Shown here piece by piece: positions 57,131-64,000 of a DNA stretch of 64,000 bases; the first letter of the stretch is position 1, and the number at the start of each line of letters is the position of its first letter. The position numbers were made by a program, and so were the translations under genes. The notes beneath the pieces were generated by a model. That model did not search any database. It saw only the letters and a program-made list of their open reading frames with translations, and had not been told where the DNA came from. Source of the stretch: Corticium candelabrum (taxonomy: Eukaryota > Porifera > Homoscleromorpha > Homosclerophorida > Plakinidae); assembly GCF_963422355.1 (NCBI RefSeq), contig NC_085096.1, positions 8,069,378 to 8,133,377 on the forward strand, written 5' to 3'.

Positions 57131-57401
57131 ATCAAACAGTTAACGTGTCCACCTCTAGCTGTTTTTCATTTCCAAAGGAAGTTGTATTGTTGATTAATTA
57201 ATTAATATTGCAAATTGCCAACCCATGCAAACTTGCTGCATGGTCATAATTACTAATTCCTTACAAACCAAAGGCAATTTGGTGCTCAATTCATTAACAA
57301 TTAATACCAACACCCAGCCATTATTTTACAAACAGAACTACCGTACACGTGTTCTAACCAACGGAACCCCGTATCTCATGTTTCCCGTATAACCTATCTA
57401 A
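57131..57401. other. Non-coding stretch
   Basis: AT-rich; nothing identified. Confidence 0.35.
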
Positions 57402-57620
57402 CATTTGTGCATGTGTCCGTTGCTTTCGTTTTGCTTGTTAGACGAATTCGAAGCTTCGTTTTCTTCTTCAAGGTTTCTCTTCGTTGTTTCGTATTCGGTT
57501 TTCAGTGTATCGATTTGAGATCTCAATAGTTCGCTGTTGGATTCTAAAACTTTTAGTTGTTCGATGTGTATAGTGATAGACTCGAGCCACTCTCTCCCCG
57601 CCGAGGATTGACAATCAGGG
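57402..57620 (-). other. Possible coiled-coil C-terminal exon
   Basis: Minus-strand open frame without Met reading SSAGREWLESITIHIEQLKV, LESNSELLRSQIDTLKTEYE and KRNLEEENEASNSSNKQNES to a stop at 57402. Heptad-patterned, polar and Glu-rich, as in a coiled coil. It overlaps a 12-bp inverted repeat TCTCTCCCCGCC/GGCGGGGAGAGA (57591-57602, 57631-57642). It could be the last exon of a minus-strand host gene interrupted by the gypsy insertion at 57739. No family recognised. Confidence 0.35.
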
Positions 57621-57738
57621 GAATGACGAAGGCGGGGAGAGAATGACTATTTGTACTAAACGCAGAAATCAGTTTGGTGGCCAAGGTGTTTGCTTAGTTG
57701 AGAACCTTCAGCTCGAACCAAATGGGCCAATTGAGAGG

Positions 57739-57842
57739 TGTAAGATAACGGTTACAGCTGTGCACTTCGTGACAGTCAGAATCGTTCTGATCTATTTCCG
57801 ATTACACATACGGGATAGTGAATCTAATTACATTACATGTCA
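57739..57842 (-). repeat. 3' LTR
   Basis: 104 bp identical to 61927-62030. On the minus strand it is preceded by a purine-rich AGAGACAGATAGA tract, the likely polypurine primer. Confidence 0.94.
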
Positions 57843-57900
57843 TCTATCTGTCTCTGGGTGACTTCAACTCAAAAGTGCAGTGTCAAGCAATGGTTGCTAA

Positions 57901-58278
57901 TTACGTAGTGTAGTCCTCCAGTAGGCGTCGTGGTGGTCTTGAGATCCTCCCCAGCCTTGTTGTTTTGACTGCAGGTTGACTTGCAGGAGCAGTTGGGGAC
58001 TTGGCAGATTTTGGAGGGCTTTCTGTATTCGGAGATCTGATCTCCGTGTCTGGCAGTACGTTTGTCTCTTCAGGTTGATTTGGTGGTTGTCCTTCTGACA
58101 GGCTGGTGTTTGTTTGTTGTCCCGTCGGAGTGTACTTAGCGAACATTGTGTTGTCATCCCACACTTCTGTTGTCCTGTTTATGTGTGTTCTAGTTCTTCT
58201 CACTGTCCGTCCATTTGCTAGTCTGAGGATGTAGGATTGGGGCTCTGTGTGGTGTCCAATGACTTTTGCTGGTACCCA
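57901..58278 (-). pseudogene. Distal end of pol after premature stop
   Basis: In the same frame as the main ORF, directly after the TAA at 58281-58279. It begins WVPAKVIGHHTEPQSYILRL, the small beta-barrel-like integrase tail, then a Pro/Thr-rich linker ending RRLLEDYTT at 57901. The unbroken frame and domain continuity show that the TAA is a late nonsense change in an ORF that once ran to 57901. Confidence 0.8.
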
Positions 58279-61200
58279 TTATTTTCCTCTCATTGTCCTT
58301 ACGCTTTCATCAGGAAGCAGAGGTGAGTTCGTTGTGTTTCCTGTGGCTCCATAGAACGCATATTGGGATTGGTGGGCGATTAGTTTTTGTCTGGTCTTGT
58401 CTGCATCCATGTTATGTGGAACCAGAGTCTCAGTATTTATTGTTAGTTGGGTTCGGAGGTGTCTCCCCTGTAGCAGGATGGCAGGAGTAGGCAGGTCTCC
58501 TCCTATTGGTGTGTTCCTAAGGACTCTTAGAGCGTCATTGATTGTACGGCCCTCCTCCAACATCTTGGCCATCATTTTCTTGACTGTTTGGACACCTCTT
58601 TCCGCTTGGCCATTGCTGGCTGGGTAGCCTGGACTGGATGTGGTGTGTTGAAATCCCAGCTTCCTGGAGAACTTGCGAAATTCTTCGTTGGCGTATTGTG
58701 GCCCGTTGTCCGAGAATATTGTTTCTGGTATTCCAAAATTGGCAAAATGCTTGTCTAGGATAGTTATCACATCAGCTGCTTTCGTTGACTGGAGGTGATT
58801 TATGGTCACCCATTTGCTGTAGTAATCGATGGTAAGTAGGTAATGTTCCCCTTGTAGTTCAAACAAGTCTGTTCCCACTTTCTGGTAGGGGTAGTGTGGA
58901 ACATCATGAGGTTTAGTGTCTGGCTTTGGGTTCTGGCTTCGATTTTCTTGGCATTTGCTGCAACTCGCTACCATGTCATGTATTTCATTGGTGTAGCCAG
59001 GCCAGTACACTGACGTCTTGGCCCTTTCTATACACTTCACTATTCCATAGTGTCCCTCATGTATACTGTTCATCACCGTTTTGCGCATTGTCACAGGGAC
59101 GACAGCTTGGCTTCCTTTGAGGACAATGCCGTCTTTCTCTGTTAGGTCGTGTCTCACATTCCAGTACGGTTTGATTGGACCCGGGACACTCCTCCTTGTA
59201 GGTGGCCATCCTGTGTGTATGTAAGTGATGAGTGCCTGCATTGTAGGGTCTTGTCTGGTCGCTTCCGTACATCTTTCACGTCCAAGTGGTGTGGGAATGA
59301 TTTGCTCTTCTGTTAGTTCATCATAGTCTGTATAGGGTGTTGTAGATGGCATTCTGCTCAGAGAATCGGCCAGGACCATTTCTTTCCCGGAATGGTGCTC
59401 TAGCGTGTAGTTGTATTTGAGACATCGTAGGCGCATTCTCTGAAGCCTAGGACTGACTTCAGCAAGGGGCTTTTTCAGTATTCCAAGTAGTGGCTTGTGG
59501 TCAGTCTCCACTATGACATCTTGTCCATACACATACTGATGGAATCTTGTTAGTCCAAACTGGATGGCAAGCATTTCCTTCTCTATTTGTGCATATTTCT
59601 GTTGTATGCTGGACATTGTTCTTGACGCGTATTCTACTGGGTGCCCCTCTTGAATAACAGCTGCTCCCAAGCCATGTTGTGATGCGTCCACAGTTAATCT
59701 CACTGGTAATGCTGGATCAAAAAGTCGTAGTACTGGGGCCTTTGTCACTAGATCTTTCACATGCTGTAGGGTGCGGTCGTGAACGGAGTCCCACACCCAT
59801 GCAGTCTCCTGCTGTGTTAGCTGTCGCAGTGGGCTGGCTGTCTCAGCCAAAGTAGGACAAAATTTCGACAAATATGTAACCAGGCCCAGGAGTCTTGAAA
59901 CATCTGTCTTGGACTGTGGCTTTGGGAATTGCTCAATGGCCTCGACTTTTTCTGGGTCAGGTTTTATCCCTTCTGATGTAAGCACATGTCCCAGATACTT
60001 TAATTCAGTCTTTCTGAACTGGCATTTGGATCGGTTGAGTCTAAGGTTCAGCTCCCTACACCTTTCGAGGACCATCTGAAGGCGTTTGTCGTGCTCCTCT
60101 ACGCTACAGCCTGATACAAGGATGTCATCCACATAGGTGTGTACCCCAGGTATGTCTGCAAAGGATTCTGTCACTATTCTGTGAAACACTTCTGGGGCAG
60201 AGCTGATTCCGAAAGGTAGTCGGCAATACCGGTAGCGCCCAAAGGGAGTTGCCACTGTTGTCAAGTAGCTACTTTCCTTGTCTAGGGCAATCTGTAGAAA
60301 ACCAGATGTAGCATCTAGGGTTGAGAAATATTGTGAGCCTGCCAACGTGCCGAATATCTCTTCGGGTGTTTTTAATTGATAGTGCTCCCTTTGTATAGCC
60401 TTGTTCAACGCTCCTGGATCAATGCATATCCTTAGTTTGTCTTTACCTGGCTTTGTTACAAGGACTATGGGACTGACCCAATTAGTAGCCTCTGTTACTT
60501 TGGCTATGATGCCTTGTTTCTCCATTTCATCCAGTTGTGACTTCAGTTCCTGCCTGTGCCTAAATGGAACTCTTCTAGCTGGTTGGATGACTGGTTGTGC
60601 ATTTGTCTTTAGTTTGATGCTGTACTCTCCTGGTAGTCGTCCCAGTCCTTTAAAGACATCTTTGAACTCTGATATAGCTGTGGGTGTGTCCTCTGTTGCA
60701 TCCACTGCTAGGGTCTGTTGTATTAGTCCCAAGTCAGTGATGGAAGGCAATCCTATGAGCGTCTCCACGTTCTCTCGTACTATGATGAATTCCATCCTGC
60801 GGGTGGCTCCTTGAAATGTTGCCTCCATGGTTGTTTTCCCACAGACATCTAATTTTGTTCCTCCGTATGCTGTTAGCTGAACTTCTGTTGGCGTGGGAGG
60901 GCTAGCACAGAGGACGCGGTAAGCAGTGAATGGCAGTATGTTGCACGTTGCACCTGTGTCGATTTTGGCTTTCAAACCTCTCCCTCCTATGTCCAGTATT
61001 ATGTTCCAGACTTTAGCCTTTGTTTTACTGGTTTGTGTCGTGGTACCGGTGCAGTAAGCGAAATGGTCTCTCTCCTCGTTCTCTGGTGTGTCTGGTGTGG
61101 CTCGTTGTGGCGATATCGCATTGGCCGTCTCCTTTGTTGTTTGTCGTCGGGCTAGTCTGTCCTTTTCTGCCTTTTTGCATGCTTCCGCCGTGTGATTCAT

Positions 61201-61896
61201 AATGCCGCAATATTTGCATTGTTTTCCCCATGCTGGGCAGTTTTTTGGTTTGTGGTTTGTCGCGCAGTAGTGGCAAGGGCGCTGCTTCATGGCTTTCACC
61301 ATGTGTACCGCCGCCGCGTCGGTGACGCATTCTTTCAAGGCTGTGGCGGTTGATGTCATACTGGCAATGTAACGGGTTGTCGCTTCCATTGACCTGCACA
61401 TGTCTACAGCTTTGGTTAGGGTTAGGTCAGATTCTGCCAACAGTTTCTCGCGGACGTTGTCTGCGGTGATATTGATTACAATCTGGTCCCGGATGATCTT
61501 CGTTTTCTCCTCTTGGTGATATCCGCAGGTTTCCACCAGGCGCAGCAAATCTGTGTAGAAGCTGTCGAAGGGCTCATTCGGTTGTTGTTTCCTCTGCAGG
61601 AACAGGAATCTTTCGTAGATTTCATTACTTTTAGGCTTGAAGTAGTTGTTGAACGCTCTAATGACGCAGTCCAGTTTGTCCTCGTCGCCGTCTGCGGCCC
61701 AAGTGAATGTTCGGTAGACGGAGATGGCTTCCCCTCCCATTGCCGTGAGTAGTATTGCGACTTTCGTTTTCTCGTCTTCTTTGTCCTTCTTTGTTGCTGT
61801 CATGTAGAATGTAAAATGGTCCCGCCACTGTGGCCATTCTTTGGCTGCTTCCAGTGTGGTTGTGAATGCTTGAGGCGGTTTCAGTCCTTCTGCCAT
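58279..61896 (-). CDS. Gag-Pol polyprotein of second gypsy element
   Basis: Minus-strand ORF from the ATG at 61896 (MAEGLKPPQAF) for 1,205 codons. The frame is open upstream to 61953, but only from a GTG in the LTR. Domains: helical gag; CCHC knuckles CHYCATNHKPKNC and CKYCGIMNHTAEAC (about 205-245); protease IDTGATCN (Asp313); RT with DATSGFLQIAL and YVDD (Asp590-591); RNase H TVDASQHGLG and ETDHKPL; integrase HHCC region; core with TDLFEL (Asp1010), FSDNGPQYA and SNGQAERGV. All catalytic residues are present. The stop at 58279 removes only the last about 127 codons, so the copy is borderline functional. It is related to, but clearly diverged from, the element at 31562-36045. Confidence 0.93.
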   Translation of the reverse strand: MAEGLKPPQAFTTTLEAAKEWPQWRDHFTFYMTATKKDKEDEKTKVAILLTAMGGEAISVYRTFTWAADGDEDKLDCVIRAFNNYFKPKSNEIYERFLFLQRKQQPNEPFDSFYTDLLRLVETCGYHQEEKTKIIRDQIVINITADNVREKLLAESDLTLTKAVDMCRSMEATTRYIASMTSTATALKECVTDAAAVHMVKAMKQRPCHYCATNHKPKNCPAWGKQCKYCGIMNHTAEACKKAEKDRLARRQTTKETANAISPQRATPDTPENEERDHFAYCTGTTTQTSKTKAKVWNIILDIGGRGLKAKIDTGATCNILPFTAYRVLCASPPTPTEVQLTAYGGTKLDVCGKTTMEATFQGATRRMEFIIVRENVETLIGLPSITDLGLIQQTLAVDATEDTPTAISEFKDVFKGLGRLPGEYSIKLKTNAQPVIQPARRVPFRHRQELKSQLDEMEKQGIIAKVTEATNWVSPIVLVTKPGKDKLRICIDPGALNKAIQREHYQLKTPEEIFGTLAGSQYFSTLDATSGFLQIALDKESSYLTTVATPFGRYRYCRLPFGISSAPEVFHRIVTESFADIPGVHTYVDDILVSGCSVEEHDKRLQMVLERCRELNLRLNRSKCQFRKTELKYLGHVLTSEGIKPDPEKVEAIEQFPKPQSKTDVSRLLGLVTYLSKFCPTLAETASPLRQLTQQETAWVWDSVHDRTLQHVKDLVTKAPVLRLFDPALPVRLTVDASQHGLGAAVIQEGHPVEYASRTMSSIQQKYAQIEKEMLAIQFGLTRFHQYVYGQDVIVETDHKPLLGILKKPLAEVSPRLQRMRLRCLKYNYTLEHHSGKEMVLADSLSRMPSTTPYTDYDELTEEQIIPTPLGRERCTEATRQDPTMQALITYIHTGWPPTRRSVPGPIKPYWNVRHDLTEKDGIVLKGSQAVVPVTMRKTVMNSIHEGHYGIVKCIERAKTSVYWPGYTNEIHDMVASCSKCQENRSQNPKPDTKPHDVPHYPYQKVGTDLFELQGEHYLLTIDYYSKWVTINHLQSTKAADVITILDKHFANFGIPETIFSDNGPQYANEEFRKFSRKLGFQHTTSSPGYPASNGQAERGVQTVKKMMAKMLEEGRTINDALRVLRNTPIGGDLPTPAILLQGRHLRTQLTINTETLVPHNMDADKTRQKLIAHQSQYAFYGATGNTTNSPLLPDESVRTMRGK

Positions 61897-61913
61897 GCTG
61901 TTGTCGGTTCTTT

Positions 61914-61926
61914 CCTCCCGACACCA
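61914..61926 (-). promoter_or_regulatory. Primer binding site of second gypsy element
   Basis: TGGTGTCGGGAGG on the minus strand abuts the 5' LTR. TGGTGTC is shared with the other elements; the tRNA is probably Leu-type but is not certain. Confidence 0.6.
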
Positions 61927-62030
61927 TGTAAGATAACGGTTACAGCTGTGCACTTCGTGACAGTCAGAATCGTTCTGATCTATTTCCGATTACACATACG
62001 GGATAGTGAATCTAATTACATTACATGTCA
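61927..62030 (-). repeat. 5' LTR
   Basis: 104 bp, identical to 57739-57842; followed on the plus side by the AGAGG duplication. Confidence 0.94.
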
Positions 62031-62469
62031 AGAGGGACAGAATGGCCTTGGACTATTCTGTTCGCGCAGACAGGATAGGCAGGTCAATTTGGTCCGGGGG
62101 GGGACACTGTATGGGGGACCGAATGTTCCATTACACTGTACCTGTAATCTGTCAGAACTCTCTTGTTGGGTTTTCACTACTAAATCGTTCACCCTGCACT
62201 GCAATTATTATTCTTTACAACGACCCCACGCCTTCCAAAATTTATTTACTTCTCTGTGATCTCTCCAACATCCCACTCAAGTGACCGACGACGACCGCCA
62301 GCACATCAAACACACAACAGCCGTGACTCAATCTCTCACACAACCAACCAACCAAATTCATCGCCTGCCTCAGCAAGCTGCGCGTCAGATCCCCTTCCTT
62401 CTGTTCCCCAATTGCAACCCGGCGGACAGAGCCGATTGCCTCATCCCCACTACCAACTCGATTCGAAAT
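62031..62469. other. Non-coding flank
   Basis: No gene recognised. A run of eight G lies at about 62095-62102. Confidence 0.35.
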
Positions 62470-62605
62470 CGCTTCAACCAACATTGCATGGAGTCGGTTT
62501 CAGACCTGAGTACCTTCCTGGGCATGACGAATTACTATCTGCGTTTCTTGGAAGACTATGCGAGGACAAGTGAGCCACTTCGCTGCTTGCTCAAGAGGTG
62601 TGCCA
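62470..62605 (+). pseudogene. Small Ty3/gypsy pol scrap
   Basis: The frame reads DLSTFLGMTNYYLRFLEDYA then RTSEPLRCLLKR, the conserved connection segment between RT and RNase H of gypsy pol. No flanking pol is present. Confidence 0.7.
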
Positions 62606-63084
62606 TGGGTGTGGTGGAGAGAGTGCCAATCTGCCTTTCATCAACCTGAAAGTGTCGAATTCATGAAGCTACAAATTACCTAAACCGTGTAACTGTAGTA
62701 GATGTTCTAACACTGGTTCTTGTAAAATACTTAAAGTTGCTGTTTATAGATGCTCTGGTACAAAGTTTGCATTAAAGTTTGTTACCTATTATCATTACCT
62801 GACATATGCAAGAAAGTCGAACGAAACAAGTTATGATGCCGTGAGTTCTTGTGAGTAAAGAAGATAAACAATTTCTTGATTATGATGTGAACACAAATAA
62901 AAAACAACTAACAGTAAACTGTGTCTCTGACTGCCAATGCTCAAACAAACTCTCATCACCCTCAATATACAATTGTACATCAACACAATCACTAAATTAT
63001 GTACAATATTGGTTTCAAATTGTCACTATCTGAGAACGCTGCTCTACAATATTGTTATAAATTTATATCTGCTGTTGTCTATCC
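62606..63084. other. Rab27-like 3' flank
   Basis: AT-rich with no further coding signal; probably 3' UTR of the minus-strand Rab gene and spacer. Confidence 0.4.
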
Positions 63085-63526
63085 TCACGAATAGCAACAT
63101 CTCTTCCCGTTACCAGACTCTAACTCTGTTTGTCTTGATGTCCTACCGTCATCTTCAACTGCTACTAATGAATGCAGTAGTGGGTCGCCAACAGCCGGAA
63201 TGGTTTTCATCATTTTATCCCACACAAGGTCGAGCAGTATGTCCACAGCCTCTCTCACATTTTCTCCAGACTTTGCACTCGTTTCTATGTAATTCATACC
63301 ACATTTGGTAGCTAATCGTTCACCATCTGACTTCTCAATACTTCTCTCAAGATGAAGGTCTGTCTTGTTGCCTACTAAGATAGCTAAAGGTTCATATGAA
63401 TATGAATGTGTTCGTAATTGTTCCAACCAATCCCGAATGTTGACAAATGACTGACGATTTGTGATGTCGTACACTAAAATAAATCCCATTGCATTGCGAA
63501 AGAAGGCAGTTGCCAATGACCGAAAT
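63085..63526 (-). CDS. Rab27-like small GTPase, last exon
   Basis: Minus-strand exon following a good acceptor (TTTCTGTCTACTAG). It completes an Arg codon and reads FRSLATAFFRNAMGFILVYD, the switch II region and beginning of G3 helix. It then has VGNKTDL (G4, NKxD), ETSAKSG (G5) and a hypervariable tail ending KRCCYS, a prenylation-type double cysteine. AFFR-AMGF is characteristic of Rab27. About 146 residues are encoded; the exon(s) with the P-loop and switch I lie beyond 63527, partly or wholly outside the window. It regulates secretory or lysosome-related vesicle traffic at membranes. A Rab26/37 relative cannot be fully excluded. Confidence 0.85.
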
Positions 63527-63640
63527 CTAGTAGACAGAAAGTGAGATAACATGCTGACAAGAATGCAACATTAGAATCAAACTGTACCAAATATGTACAT
63601 ATTTTTAGTTACATAAAATATTACCAATGCAAAAATGTGT

Positions 63641-63694
63641 AGTGGTGGTGGTGGTGGTGGTGGTGGTGGTGGTGGTGGTGGTGGTGGTGGTGGT

Positions 63695-63754
<60 letters not shown>
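63641..63754. repeat. (GGT)n(GT)n compound microsatellite
   Basis: About 58 bp of GGT triplets followed by about 56 bp of GT, inside the Rab-like intron. Confidence 0.95.
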
Positions 63755-63756
<2 letters not shown>

Positions 63757-64000
63757 TTTATACGAAGCTAAATGTTGGGCACCACTGGGTTGTGATTTGA
63801 AAACGACAGGAGTGTTTCACAATTGGTGTGTTACATCTGTTTTGGGTATATCCAGAATCCAGCAGTGGAAAGACCACCTTTCAACAAGTGCTCTGTTAAC
63901 AAGATGGGGTAAAATGGAGACTATAACAGTAAGAGTAGCAAAAAGACGACTGAAATGGTTGGGTCAGTTGGCAAGGATGGCAGACGACAGAATTTCCAAG
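63755..64000 (+). pseudogene. LINE reverse-transcriptase C-terminal fragment
   Basis: The frame from about 63758 reads YEAKCWAPLGCDLKTTGVFH, NWCVTSVLGISRIQQW and later RVAKRRLKWLGQLARMADDR to the window edge. The order CW...L...RI..W...RR..WLGHLARM is the C-terminal region of animal non-LTR retrotransposon RTs. It starts at the microsatellite, continues past the window and is in an intron of the Rab-like gene, antisense to it. Confidence 0.75.

Larger units (their letters stand above)
57739..62030 (-). mobile_element. Nearly intact Ty3/gypsy LTR retrotransposon (4,292 bp)
   Basis: Identical 104-bp LTRs at both ends, TGACATG...CTTACA on the minus strand, and a perfect 5-bp target duplication AGAGG (57734-57738 and 62031-62035). 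Gag-pol runs on the minus strand. Identical LTRs indicate recent insertion. One stop codon splits the end of pol. Confidence 0.95.

Noticed and set aside
61415-61427. GGTTAGGGTTAGG, an interstitial telomere-like word
   Set aside because: Only two units and it lies within the gag coding sequence, where it encodes ordinary residues (LTLTKA).

Overview
This window is the left end of a eukaryotic, most likely metazoan, chromosome. It opens with 2,294 bp of unbroken CCCTAA repeat (the TTAGGG telomere on the other strand). Two host genes can be recognised: a two-exon CCDC25 orthologue and the last exon of a Rab27-like GTPase. GT-AG introns, tRNA-derived SINE-like sequences and Ty3/gypsy, hAT, PIF/Harbinger, piggyBac and LINE elements fit a marine invertebrate. 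A sponge or another early-branching animal is plausible, but the sequence does not prove it.

Layout. 1-2294 telomere. 2640-5323 subtelomeric unit A: one intact gene for a 426-residue PD-(D/E)XK nuclease plus protein kinase fusion, like the C-terminal part of Crinkler (CR-type) effectors, followed by a foldback repeat. 5325-12985 left arm of a large inverted repeat holding a dead PIF/Harbinger pair, a palindromic miniature element, a RecQ-helicase-like scrap and a dead Ty3/gypsy element. 12986-38811 the loop between the arms: non-coding DNA, a 3.0-kb hAT element with TIRs, AC-rich low-complexity DNA, a decayed gypsy copy with one LTR, a decayed piggyBac gene, an intact gypsy element (31562-36045) nested inside the piggyBac, a foldback array and a 1-kb AT minisatellite. 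38812-45950 right arm, inverted relative to the left. 46568-49251 unit B: a second copy of the nuclease-kinase gene in direct orientation, nearly identical to A. 49285 onward is ordinary chromosome: CCDC25 (51514-55277), SINE and CA repeats, a second nearly intact gypsy element (57739-62030), the Rab27-like exon and a LINE fragment at the edge.

How it fits together. There is no pathway here. The region is a subtelomeric mosaic in which a putative nuclease-kinase effector gene is carried on a recently copied 2.7-kb unit. That copying is much younger than the diverged inverted arms between the two copies. The two most complete retrotransposons have identical LTRs and are young. The transposases are mostly broken; the hAT gene has a single visible stop. 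The features with most biological interest are the two nuclease-kinase genes and the repeat architecture around them.
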